Of a DNA stretch of 64,000 nt, positions 52,321-62,334 are shown piece after piece. The stretch comes from an uncultured bacterium (GTDB taxonomy: Bacteria > Pseudomonadota > Gammaproteobacteria > Burkholderiales > Burkholderiaceae_C): positions 49,165 through 113,164 of the forward strand of contig CAIYQZ010000060.1 in the NCBI GenBank assembly GCA_903928495.1, in the 5' to 3' direction. The notes under the pieces were generated by a model that ran no database searches, was not told where the DNA came from, and saw nothing but the letters and a program-made list of their open reading frames with translations. A program made the translations under genes and the position numbers. Each line of letters opens with the position of its first letter. Within the stretch, counting starts at the first letter, position 1.

Positions 52321-53304
52321 TCAATCCAGCTTCATTCCACTCGCCTTCACCACCTCGCGCCAGCGCGGAATTTCGCGGGCGATCAGGTCGGCAAAGGCTT
52401 TCGGGGTCCCGCCCAGCGGTACAGCACCTTCGGCGGCGAGGGACTTGGCCATATCTGGGCGCTGAAGGCCTGCGTTGGCGGCTTCGTTCAGGCGTTTGAT
52501 GACATCGGCAGGCGTGCCCGCTGGGGCCACCAATCCGTACCATTGGTCGGCCTCGAAGCCGGGAAAACCCGATTCAGCCACGGTGGGCACATCGGGCAGC
52601 GTGGGCAGACGTGTGGTGCTGGACACCGCCAACGCACGCAACCGCCCGCTGCGGATGTGGGGCAACAGCGCAGGTGAACCGGTGAAGATGCAGTCCACAT
52701 GGCCCGCGATCACGTCGTTCACCGACGGCGCCGCTCCCCGGTAGGGAATGTGCGACACAAAAATGCCCGCGCGCATTTTCAGCAATTCAAAGGTGGTGTG
52801 CGCGGCGCTGCCGTTGCCACCCGACGAATACGTCATGTGCCCGGGGCGGGCTTTGGCTTTGGCAATCAGGTCTTTCAGGGTTTTGATGTCCGAGCTCACG
52901 GGCACGACCAGCACGTTGGGCACGCGGGCCACACCCATCACCGGGTCAAAACTCTTGATGGGGTCGTAGCCCATCTTGGGGTACAGCGATGGGTTGATGG
53001 CGAGGGTGCCGATGTGGCCCATCATGAGCGTGAGGCCGTCTGGCTTGGCCCTGGCCACCAACTCGGCACCGATGGTGCCGCCCGCGCCGGGTTTGTTGTC
53101 AATCACGACCGACTGGTCGCTGCCACTGGCCAGGTAAGGGGCAATGGCACGGGCCAGTATGTCGGTGCTGCCGCCGGGGGTGAAGGGCACCACCAGGCGC
53201 ACCGTCTTGGCACTTTGAGCCAGCAGGGGCCAGGGGGCGCTGGCCGCCAATGCGCCCAGCACAAAGGCGCGGCGGGTGGGGTCGGTCAACAAGGTGTGAG
53301 GCAT
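52321..53304 (-). CDS. Tripartite tricarboxylate transporter (Bug/TctC) substrate-binding protein
   Basis: VRLVVPFTPGGSTDILARAIAPYLASGSDQSVVIDNKPGAGGTIGAELVARAKPDGLTLMMGHIGTLAINPSLY. Confidence 0.94.
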   Translation of the reverse strand: MPHTLLTDPTRRAFVLGALAASAPWPLLAQSAKTVRLVVPFTPGGSTDILARAIAPYLASGSDQSVVIDNKPGAGGTIGAELVARAKPDGLTLMMGHIGTLAINPSLYPKMGYDPIKSFDPVMGVARVPNVLVVPVSSDIKTLKDLIAKAKARPGHMTYSSGGNGSAAHTTFELLKMRAGIFVSHIPYRGAAPSVNDVIAGHVDCIFTGSPALLPHIRSGRLRALAVSSTTRLPTLPDVPTVAESGFPGFEADQWYGLVAPAGTPADVIKRLNEAANAGLQRPDMAKSLAAEGAVPLGGTPKAFADLIAREIPRWREVVKASGMKLD

Positions 53305-53345
53305 TGCGGTCTCCATTGCGCTGGGTTACAGGGGTTGAAAGGGAT

Positions 53346-54029
53346 TCAGTCGATGTAGCGGAAGCCCGCTTTTTCAAGACCGGGGCGCATGTTGTACATG
53401 TCGAGCCCCAGCACGCCAGCGGCGAATTTGGCGCGTTTTTCGCCTTCAAAGCTTTCGCGCTTGGTGGCGGCGGCAAACACCTCCACGGCTTTGGCAGCGG
53501 GCACCACCACCACGCCGTCGTCGTCGGCCACCACCACATCGCCCGGCGTGACCAGCATGCCGGCGCACACCACCGGAATGTTGACCGAGCCCAGTGTGGC
53601 CTTGATGCAGCCTTTGGCGCTGATGGTTTTGCTCCACACGGGGAAGTTCATTTCCTGCAAGGTTTTCACGTCGCGCACACCCGCGTCGATGATGAGGGCG
53701 CGGGCACCCCGGGCCTGAAAGCTGGTGGCCAGCAGGTCGCCAAAGTAGCCGTCGGTGCACTCAGCAGTGACTGCGGCCACCACCACATCACCGGGCTGAA
53801 TTTGCTCGGCAGCCACATGCAACATCCAGTTGTCACCTGGTTGCAGCAGCACAGTCACCGCTGTGCCCGACACCTGTTGCCCCCCAAAAATGGGGCGCAT
53901 GTAGGGCTTGAGCAGGCCCACGCGGCCCATGGCCTCGTGCACGGTGGCGCTGCCCAATGCGGCCATGCCATCGGCAGCGGCGCGGTCGGCGCGGGTGATG
54001 TTGCGGTAACAAACGCCCAGTTCAAACAT
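53346..54029 (-). CDS. ligK: 4-carboxy-4-hydroxy-2-oxoadipate aldolase/oxaloacetate decarboxylase
   Basis: [94 protein letters not shown]. Confidence 0.93.
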   Translation of the reverse strand: MFELGVCYRNITRADRAAADGMAALGSATVHEAMGRVGLLKPYMRPIFGGQQVSGTAVTVLLQPGDNWMLHVAAEQIQPGDVVVAAVTAECTDGYFGDLLATSFQARGARALIIDAGVRDVKTLQEMNFPVWSKTISAKGCIKATLGSVNIPVVCAGMLVTPGDVVVADDDGVVVVPAAKAVEVFAAATKRESFEGEKRAKFAAGVLGLDMYNMRPGLEKAGFRYID

Positions 54030-54040
54030 GACAAGAACTC

Positions 54041-54110
54041 CGATAAAAATATAGCTCCCAGTGCTTATCCATCAAGCGCTGGATGTCTAAAAGGCTTAAA
54101 AATACGAATC
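54041..54110. repeat. Dispersed repeat copy, intergenic; best-preserved palindrome
   Basis: CGATAAAAATATAGCTCCCAGTGCTTATCCATCAAGCGCTGGATGTCTAAAAGGCTTAAAAATACGAATC. Confidence 0.72.
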
Positions 54111-55161
54111 AAAGACCTTTGGCCTTCAAACGGGCGTCCAGGCGGCTGAACACGCGGCGGGCGTTGCCCTCGTACACCTGGTGCCGCTGGGCATCGGTGA
54201 GGTTGCCGGTGGCTTGCACGTAGCGCTTGGTGTCGTCGAAGTAGTTGCCGGTGTCGGGGTCAATGCCGCGCACGGCGCCGATCATTTCGCTGGCAAACAG
54301 GATGTTCTCCACCGGTATCACCTTGGTCAGCAGGTCGATGCCGGGCTGGTGGTACACGCAGGTGTCAAAAAACACATTGCCCAGCAGGTGGTCTTTCAGC
54401 AGAGGCTTTTTCAGCTCTTGTGCCAGGCCACGGTAGCGGCCCCAGTGGTAGGGCGCAGCACCGCCGCCGTGGGGCACGATGAACTTCAGCGTGGGGAAGT
54501 CTTTGAACAGGTCGCCCTGAATGAGCTGCATCACGGCTGTGGTGTCGGCGTTGATGTAGTGCGCGCCAGTGGTGTGAAAGCAGGCGTTGCAACTGGTGCT
54601 CACATGAATCATGGCGGGAATGTCGTACTCCACCATTTTTTCGTAAATGGGGTACCAGGCCTTGTCGGTCAGAGGGGGAGAAGTCCAGTGGCCGCCGCTG
54701 GGGTCGGGGTTGAGGTTGATACCCACGTTGCCAAACTGCTCCACGCACTTCACCAGTTCGGGGATGCAGGTGGCGGGGTCCACACCGGGGCTTTGGGGCA
54801 GCATGGCTGCGGGGACAAAGTGGTCGGGGAACAACTGGCTGACGCGAAAGCACAGCTCGTTGCAAATGGCGGCCCAGGTGCTGCTCACCTCAAAGTCGCC
54901 AATGTGGTGGGCCATGAAGCTCGCGCGCGGGCTGAAGATGGTGATGTCAGAGCCGCGCTCTTTCATCAAGCGCAGCTGGTTGGTTTCAATGGTTTCGCGC
55001 AGCTCGTCGTCTGAAATTTTCAGGTCAGCGACTTTGGGCTTGAGCGCCGGGTCTTTGATGCCCGCCACTTGCTGGTTGCGCCAGGCTTCAAGCGACTTGG
55101 GTGCGGTGGTGTAGTGGCCGTGGCAATCGATGATGAGGGGGGAGCCGTTGGTTTTGGGCAT
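54109..55161 (-). CDS. ligJ: 4-oxalomesaconate hydratase (amidohydrolase family)
   Basis: LIIDCHGHYTTAPKSLEAWRNQQ...FFDTCVYHQPGIDLLTKVIPVENILFASEMIGAVRGIDPDTGNYFDDTKRY. Confidence 0.93.
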   Translation of the reverse strand: MPKTNGSPLIIDCHGHYTTAPKSLEAWRNQQVAGIKDPALKPKVADLKISDDELRETIETNQLRLMKERGSDITIFSPRASFMAHHIGDFEVSSTWAAICNELCFRVSQLFPDHFVPAAMLPQSPGVDPATCIPELVKCVEQFGNVGINLNPDPSGGHWTSPPLTDKAWYPIYEKMVEYDIPAMIHVSTSCNACFHTTGAHYINADTTAVMQLIQGDLFKDFPTLKFIVPHGGGAAPYHWGRYRGLAQELKKPLLKDHLLGNVFFDTCVYHQPGIDLLTKVIPVENILFASEMIGAVRGIDPDTGNYFDDTKRYVQATGNLTDAQRHQVYEGNARRVFSRLDARLKAKGL

Positions 55162-55193
55162 GGCGGATGTGCGGTGGAAAGAACAGAAGTGCC

Positions 55194-55904
55194 TCAGGCG
55201 CTGACAGGGGTCATGCCGTGGCGTTGTTTGGTGGCGGCGGTGTCGGGCCTATTCAGGTGTGCCAGAAAGCGCTGGGCCAGTTCGGGTTGGGTGCTGACGG
55301 TGGCCACACAACCGCTGAAGGTGGTCACCACCGCGCATTCTTGAGGCAACAGGCCAACAATCTGGATGCCGGGCAAGCCCTGCAACTCGCTGAGTTGCTG
55401 AAAGCCCAGCGCCACCTCGCCGCTGGCCAGCTGACTGCCCACAGGCACGCCGGGCTTGGCTTGCACGGTGCGGCTGGCAAGGTCGGCGGCAAGGCCCCAG
55501 CGTTCGAACAGGCGCATCAGGTGTTGCCCACTCGCCCCTGTGCTGTAGCCAATGGTGGCAGCGGCTTGCACGGCGGCTTTCAGTGCCGCTTCGCTGCTCA
55601 CATCGGGCAACGGTGCACCGGCTTGCACAGCAATGGCCACGGGCGAATGCACGTAGTCCACCCGGGGCGTGCGCACGTGGCCCGCAGCGGCCAGTTTGTC
55701 CAGCGCGTCGCTGGCCAGCAGCACCAGGTCAAACGCTTCGCCTGCGGCCACGCGTTTGGCAGCGTCCACACCACCCACCGATTCAATGGCCACCGCTGTG
55801 CCGGTTTGCGCTTCAAACCCGGCCACCAGCTCGGCGAGCAGAGCGCGGGTGGCCATGGAGGAAATACCTTTCAGGGTGGCAATGGCGGGCATGGGCGGCA
55901 TCAA
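55194..55904 (-). CDS. Substrate-binding (ModA-like/extracellular solute-binding) protein
   Basis: LLAELVAGFEAQTGTAVAIESVGGVDAAKRVAAGEAFDLVLLASDALDKLAAAGHV...ASGEVALGFQQLSELQGLPGIQIVGLLP. Confidence 0.83.
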   Translation of the reverse strand: MMPPMPAIATLKGISSMATRALLAELVAGFEAQTGTAVAIESVGGVDAAKRVAAGEAFDLVLLASDALDKLAAAGHVRTPRVDYVHSPVAIAVQAGAPLPDVSSEAALKAAVQAAATIGYSTGASGQHLMRLFERWGLAADLASRTVQAKPGVPVGSQLASGEVALGFQQLSELQGLPGIQIVGLLPQECAVVTTFSGCVATVSTQPELAQRFLAHLNRPDTAATKQRHGMTPVSA

Positions 55905-56023
55905 GGAAGCAGGTGGACAACGCAGGGGTTACCGCATTCTCAGCGGCCGCAAACCATGCGTAAAGCTGATAATGCCCATAGCTGATAGCCAATTTTTCAA
56001 TAGCGCAACCCACTGGGCACCCC

Positions 56024-56941
56024 ATGGACTTCAAACAAATCGAGGGTTTTGTGCGCGTGGCCGAGCTGGGCAGCTTCACCCGCGCCGCGCAAATGCTCAA
56101 CACCACGCAGCCCGCGCTATCGCGCCTCATCCGCATGCTGGAGGTGGACCTGCATCAAACCCTGCTGGTGCGCAACGGCCGGGGCGCCGTGCCCACCGAG
56201 GCTGGACAGGTATTACTGGCACACGGTCGGGGCATCTTGCACCAGGTGCAGCGGGCCCGGGAAGATTTGGGCACCGTGCGCGGCGGCTTGTCGGGCCAGG
56301 TGGCCATTGGCCTGCCGCCCAGTCTGGCGCGGGTGTTCACCGTGCCGTTGACCCGCGCGTTTCGCGCCCAGTTGCCCGATGCCAGCTTGTCCATCAGCGA
56401 GGGGCTGAGCACCCAAATGCAAGAGTGGCTGGTGAACGGACGGCTGGACATTGCCGTGCTCTACAACGCCCGCGCCAGCGCGGACATTGAGATCAGCCCC
56501 TTGGGCGACGAAGACCTGTGGCTGGTGCAAGCACGCCAGCCCGGCCTGGCCGAAGACCCACCGCCCGGCCCCATCGACCTGAAAGACGTGGCCGAGCTGC
56601 AACTGGTCATGCCCAGCCGCCCCAACGCCATCCGCACGCATGTGGAAACCGAAATGGCGCAAATTGGCTGCCGCTTGAAAGTGACGCTGGAAATTGACGG
56701 CGTGGCCGCCATCCTCGACCTGGTGGCCGACGGCGCAGGTGCCGCCCTGCTGTCGCGCAACGCGGTGGCCAGTTGCATACGCCCCAGCGCCTACCTGGTG
56801 CGCGCCGTGCGCAACCCGCCGCTGAGCACCCGGCTGTTTCTGGCCACCAGTTCCATGCGGCCCACCACCCGCACCCAGCAAACCACGCTGGCGCTGATTC
56901 GGCAGACGCTGGCGGTTGCGTTGGAAGACACAGCTGCATGA
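56024..56941 (+). CDS. LysR family transcriptional regulator
   Basis: MDFKQIEGFVRVAELGSFTRAAQMLNTTQPALSRLIRMLEVDLHQTLLVRNGRGAVPTEAGQVLLAHGRGIL. Confidence 0.95.
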   Translation: MDFKQIEGFVRVAELGSFTRAAQMLNTTQPALSRLIRMLEVDLHQTLLVRNGRGAVPTEAGQVLLAHGRGILHQVQRAREDLGTVRGGLSGQVAIGLPPSLARVFTVPLTRAFRAQLPDASLSISEGLSTQMQEWLVNGRLDIAVLYNARASADIEISPLGDEDLWLVQARQPGLAEDPPPGPIDLKDVAELQLVMPSRPNAIRTHVETEMAQIGCRLKVTLEIDGVAAILDLVADGAGAALLSRNAVASCIRPSAYLVRAVRNPPLSTRLFLATSSMRPTTRTQQTTLALIRQTLAVALEDTAA

Positions 56942-57600
56942 GCGTGGCCAGCCAACCCGCCCCTGCCAGCGCCCTGCCCCTGCTGTATTCCTTCCGCCGG
57001 TGCCCGTACGCCATCCGCGCACGGTTGGCGCTGGCCCAGGCAGGTGCAGCGGTGAGCACGGTGGAAGTGGATTTGAAGCACAAACCCGCCGCGCTGCTGG
57101 CCGCGTCCCCTGCAGGCACTGTGCCCGTGCTGGTGCTGCCCGGTGGCGAGGTGTTGGCCCAAAGCCTGGACATCATGCGCTGGGCTCTGGCGCAGCACGA
57201 TCCGGCAGGCTGGCTGCGGACCGAGCCGAATTGTGATGAAGAATTTTGGATCAAAAGCACCGACAGCGCTTTCAAGCATTGGCTTGACCGCTACAAGTAT
57301 TTCGAGCGCCACCCCGCCCACCCGCAAACCCATTACCGCCAGCAGGCCATTGACTGCCTGCTCGGCCCCCTGGAACAAGCCCTCGTCACCCACGGCCCTT
57401 GGCTGGGTGGCACACAACCGGTACTGGCCGATGCGGCTGTGTTCCCCTTTGTGCGCCAGTTTGCGGGGGTGGAGCCCGCCTGGTGGGCCGCCAGCCCCTT
57501 GCCTGCCACCCGCGCCTGGTTGAACGCCTGGGTGGAAAGCCCGCTGTTCAAGAGCGTGATGCAAAAGCCCGCCTCTCAAACAGCCAATGGCCATGGCTGA
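56938..57600 (+). CDS. Glutathione S-transferase family protein
   Basis: LPLLYSFRRCPYAIRARLALAQAGAAVSTVEVDLKHKPAALLAASPAGTVPVLVLPGGEVLAQSLDIMRWAL; ATGA overlap with LysR stop. Confidence 0.92.
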   Translation: MSVASQPAPASALPLLYSFRRCPYAIRARLALAQAGAAVSTVEVDLKHKPAALLAASPAGTVPVLVLPGGEVLAQSLDIMRWALAQHDPAGWLRTEPNCDEEFWIKSTDSAFKHWLDRYKYFERHPAHPQTHYRQQAIDCLLGPLEQALVTHGPWLGGTQPVLADAAVFPFVRQFAGVEPAWWAASPLPATRAWLNAWVESPLFKSVMQKPASQTANGHG

Positions 57601-58264
57601 CACGCAGCCAGCGCAAGCTGCGGCCCTGCACCTGCCACTGGCCGACCTGGGCACTTTGCTGGCCGGGCTGGGCACAGCCCAACGCCACACCGTCGCCGAG
57701 CACCTGCTGCGGCTGGTGGGCGCACACGTGCCGCTGGCGCAGTGCGCCATCTTCAGCTTCGAGCAACCCAACCGCCCGCGCACCGTGGCCATGGGCGACC
57801 GTTCCCGCACCAGCGCCCTGCCCCGCATAGCGCAGGCGTATGTCACCCGGTTTTTCCGGCTCGACCCCGCGTTTGCGCTGATGCAGGCCCAAACGCCCAT
57901 CGCCCGTCTGGCCCCGCCCCAGCCGCTGCTGCACCGCCAGCGCCCCGCCGACATTGCCCACCCCGAGTACCGGCAGGTGTGCTACGAGCTGCCCCGCGTG
58001 GCCGAGCGCTTGGCAGTGCTGGCGCTCTACGAAGGGCGGTTTTGGATGTCGGTGAATTTTTACCGGGGTGAAGAACACGGCCCGTTTGACGATGCCAGCC
58101 TCGCCGTGATGGCCGCCTTTGCTCCCACCGTGGTGCACGCCGTGGGCCTGACCACCGCCAGCGCCCAAACCTACCAAAAGCGCCTGCACGCCAAGCTTGG
58201 CGTGGCGGGCCAGCGCGAGCTGCTGGCTTTGCTGATGGAGGCATCACCCCCATCCGAGACCTGA
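57587..58264 (+). CDS. LuxR-related regulator-like protein with shortened/degenerate HTH
   Basis: GAF-like core plus C-terminal GLTTASAQTYQKRLHAKLGVAGQRELLALL, the end of a LuxR HTH without its first half. Confidence 0.65.
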   Translation: MAMADTQPAQAAALHLPLADLGTLLAGLGTAQRHTVAEHLLRLVGAHVPLAQCAIFSFEQPNRPRTVAMGDRSRTSALPRIAQAYVTRFFRLDPAFALMQAQTPIARLAPPQPLLHRQRPADIAHPEYRQVCYELPRVAERLAVLALYEGRFWMSVNFYRGEEHGPFDDASLAVMAAFAPTVVHAVGLTTASAQTYQKRLHAKLGVAGQRELLALLMEASPPSET

Positions 58265-58292
58265 GGCGCTCCCCGCGCCAAGTACTAGCGCT

Positions 58293-58310
58293 TGTCACTA
58301 TTTGGTGACA
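58293..58310. promoter_or_regulatory. Inverted repeat TGTCAC-N6-GTGACA, candidate operator
   Basis: Perfect 6-bp arms, about 80 bp upstream of the monooxygenase ATG. Confidence 0.4.
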
Positions 58311-58388
58311 CACGCCAGCCCGGACCGTGCCTACACTGCGTCTCTCAGCCCGAATCTCAGCCTGGGCCACACACGCGGAAGACACCCC

Positions 58389-60110
58389 ATGCACCAGCCC
58401 CACGCCGAGCCCCGGCGCTCCATTTATTACCCCTACCAGGTGTTTGACGCCTGGTTGCCGCCAACCAACCACCACACCGATGCCAGCGCACCGGTGGTGA
58501 TAGCCGGGGCCGGTCCGATTGGCCTGGTCACGGCGCTGGAGCTGGCGCGCCACGGCGTGCGTTGTGTGGTGCTGGAGAGCGAGCGGCAGGTGTCAGAAGG
58601 CAGCCGGGCCATCGTGTTCACCCGCCGGTCGATGGAAATCTTGCAGCAGGTGGGCGTGGCGCAGCGCGTATCGCAAAACGGCTTGCCCTGGCGCTTTGGC
58701 AACTCGTTCTACAAGGGTCAGCGCGTGTTCCGCATGGAAGCACCGCACGACGCAGACGACCGATTTTTCCCCATGATCAACCTGCAACAGCAGTACCTGG
58801 AGGAATACCTGGTGGACGCGGCCAACGCACAGCCGCTGATCGACCTGCGCTGGGGCAACCGCGTGACCGGCCTTGCCCAAACAGCCAGCGGTGCCACGCT
58901 GACTGTGGACACCCCCGCAGGCCCGTACACCCTGCCCACCCAATGGCTGGTGGCAGCCGACGGTGCGCGCTCCGGGCTTCGCAGCCTGCTCGACCTGAAG
59001 CTGGAGGGCAGTTCGTACGAAGGCAAGTTTGTGATTGCCGACATCCGCATCGACCTGCCCCTGCCTACCGAGCGCCTGGCGTTTTTCGACCCCGCCTGGA
59101 ACCCTGGCAACACCGTGCTGATGCACCGCGAGCCGCACGGCATCTGGCGCATTGACTACCAGTTGCCCCCCAACGAAACACCCGAACAGGCGCTGGCCCC
59201 TGAATCGATGGCCAAGCGCATCAACGCGCAACTGGCAGCCATTGGCCACGGGGACACGCCTTGGGAGATGGACTGGAGTTCGGTCTATTCAGCCCGCACC
59301 CTCACCCTGCCCGACTACAGATGTGGCCGTGTGCTGTTTGTGGGCGACGCGGCCCACCTGCTGCCCATTTTTGGCGTGCGCGGGGCGAACACGGGCTTCC
59401 AAGACGCGCAGGCCTTGGCCTGGCGACTGGCCTTTGTGGTCAACGGCACCGCACCCGAGCGCCTGCTGGCCACCTACAGCCAGGAACGCGTGGCAGCGGC
59501 CCGCGAAATCATCGACGAAGCGGGCAAAAGCACCCGCTTCATGACACCACCCACCCGGGGCTTTCGGCTGCTGCGCGACGCGGTGCTGTCGCTCTCACTC
59601 ACCCAGCCGTTTGTGGGGCCGCTGTACCACTGGCGCACTTCTCGGCCGCACGAATACACCCACTCGGCGCTGAACGCCACCGGCGACGACACCCTGCTGT
59701 TCCAGGCCGGGCCGGGCCACGGCGCACCGCCCCAAAACGTGCAACTGGGGCCCGACAACCACCTGCTCGACCATGTGGGCCACCACCTCACGCTGCTGTA
59801 TTTCACGGCAGATGCGGCCTTACCCCAAGGGCTGCAAGCCGAGGTGGCCGCATGGCGCGCACGCGGCGTGCCGCTGAACGTGCTGGCCATCAACGGCAAC
59901 ACCGCCACCCCGGTGGCCGGGGCCGATGCCACCTTGCCCGACGCAGCAGGCCGCGTGCGCCAGCGCTACGGCGTGCGCACCGGCGGTGCGGCTTACCTGC
60001 TGCGCCCCGACCAACACGTGTGCGCCCGCTGGATGGCGCTGGACGCCACCCGCCTGCACGCCGCACTCAAAACCGTCACCGGCCAAGCCACTCCCGGAGC
60101 CCAAGCATGA
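58389..60110 (+). CDS. FAD-dependent aromatic monooxygenase (MhpA-like)
   Basis: VVIAGAGPIGLVTALELARHGVRCVVLESERQVSEGSRAIVFTRRSMEIL...CGRVLFVGDAAHLLPIFGVRGANTGFQDAQALAWRLAFV. Confidence 0.93.
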   Translation: MHQPHAEPRRSIYYPYQVFDAWLPPTNHHTDASAPVVIAGAGPIGLVTALELARHGVRCVVLESERQVSEGSRAIVFTRRSMEILQQVGVAQRVSQNGLPWRFGNSFYKGQRVFRMEAPHDADDRFFPMINLQQQYLEEYLVDAANAQPLIDLRWGNRVTGLAQTASGATLTVDTPAGPYTLPTQWLVAADGARSGLRSLLDLKLEGSSYEGKFVIADIRIDLPLPTERLAFFDPAWNPGNTVLMHREPHGIWRIDYQLPPNETPEQALAPESMAKRINAQLAAIGHGDTPWEMDWSSVYSARTLTLPDYRCGRVLFVGDAAHLLPIFGVRGANTGFQDAQALAWRLAFVVNGTAPERLLATYSQERVAAAREIIDEAGKSTRFMTPPTRGFRLLRDAVLSLSLTQPFVGPLYHWRTSRPHEYTHSALNATGDDTLLFQAGPGHGAPPQNVQLGPDNHLLDHVGHHLTLLYFTADAALPQGLQAEVAAWRARGVPLNVLAINGNTATPVAGADATLPDAAGRVRQRYGVRTGGAAYLLRPDQHVCARWMALDATRLHAALKTVTGQATPGAQA

Positions 60111-60298
60111 CCACCCCCACACCCCTCACCGTGCCCGGCCTGGAAGACGTGTACGACGCACTGGCCACCGCCATCGACCAGGCAGGCCCCGACAAAACCG
60201 AACTGTTTCTGGTGAAACTGGCGCTGCTGCAAGCCAATGCCGTGGGCGACCCCGCTGTGGTGCGAAAACACATCAACGCAGCGCTGCAAGACCTGTGA
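60107..60298 (+). CDS. DUF2783-like small protein (63 aa)
   Basis: ATGA overlap with the monooxygenase stop; MTTPTPLTVPGLEDVYDALATAIDQAGPDKTELFLVKLALLQANAVGDPAVVRKHINAALQDL. Confidence 0.82.
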   Translation: MTTPTPLTVPGLEDVYDALATAIDQAGPDKTELFLVKLALLQANAVGDPAVVRKHINAALQDL

Positions 60299-60400
60299 AA
60301 CCCATCTGACCCAAGGGGTGACATGCTTATTTCACATAACAGCTAGAGCCTGCTTTGGCTGGCCGCTGGCGGCCTCGAATTCGACAATTCGCGCTTCTGA

Positions 60401-61621
<1,221 letters not shown>

Positions 61622-61669
61622 AGCAAGTGATTGCGACGGATTGAACCGTCGGCCGTTACAGAACCAGTG

Positions 61670-61960
61670 TCAGATCGCAGAGTGGGTGCGCAGCCACTCT
61701 TTCAAGGCATCGTTCATCCGCGTTTGCCAGCCAACGCCCCCAGCGCGAAACGCGGCCAACACCTCCCGGTCGATGCGTATGGCCACCTGCTCCTTCACAC
61801 CACTGCCTACCGGACGACCCCGCCGCTTGGCAGCGGCGGCCATGCCCGCACGCATTTCATCCTGGGACAAGGGGCGATCGTCTTCGGACACCCCATCCCA
61901 AACGTAATGGTGGTCAGCTGGAATCGCTCGCAAGGCATCCAGAACTTCTGTCCGCGTCAT
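61670..61960 (-). CDS. brnA: BrnA family antitoxin
   Basis: KEQVAIRIDREVLAAFRAGGVGWQTRMNDALKEWLRTH RHH-like C-terminus; immediately downstream of BrnT. Confidence 0.88.
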   Translation of the reverse strand: MTRTEVLDALRAIPADHHYVWDGVSEDDRPLSQDEMRAGMAAAAKRRGRPVGSGVKEQVAIRIDREVLAAFRAGGVGWQTRMNDALKEWLRTHSAI

Positions 61961-61961
61961 G

Positions 61962-62252
61962 TCATTCGTCTTTTTCAAGCCACTCACGGTACACCTCGCA
62001 TTCCTCTCGGCTGGCGGGGCGAAAACTGATCACACGCGCCGCATTGCCACGGCTCGTGTGCACAACCGTCAACACAGCCAGCACATTCAACACATACGAA
62101 AACGACTGCACGCGGTATTCACCGCTCCGCACAACGTCCACATCCAGCCGGTAGACCGAATCCAGCACCCAATGCGCTTGTGCAAAGTCCAGCCCGTGCT
62201 TGACCAAGTTGCTTGCCCGCTTGGCTTCATCCCAGGTCAACTGCGTTTTCAC
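61962..62252 (-). CDS. brnT: BrnT family toxin
   Basis: LTWDEAKRASNLVKHGLDFAQAHWVLD...VLTVVHTSRGNAARVISFRPASREECEVYREWLEKD. Confidence 0.92.
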   Translation of the reverse strand: MKTQLTWDEAKRASNLVKHGLDFAQAHWVLDSVYRLDVDVVRSGEYRVQSFSYVLNVLAVLTVVHTSRGNAARVISFRPASREECEVYREWLEKDE

Positions 62253-62334
62253 AGAATTATTGTAGATGCGTTTAATGGAAATTCAACCCCACGACTTTTG
62301 TCAAGGTTTTCGGTATGCAGCGTGTTGAATCAGA

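Noticed and set aside
54955-54985. CATCAAGCGCAGCTGG as another dispersed repeat copy
   Set aside because: Encodes the QLRLMKERG stretch of LigJ with normal GC; lacks the AT-rich flanks and second arm.
59261-60298. 345-aa ORF covering the monooxygenase in another frame
   Set aside because: Only its last 63 codons, starting at the ATGA overlap, look genuine (the DUF2783-like protein).
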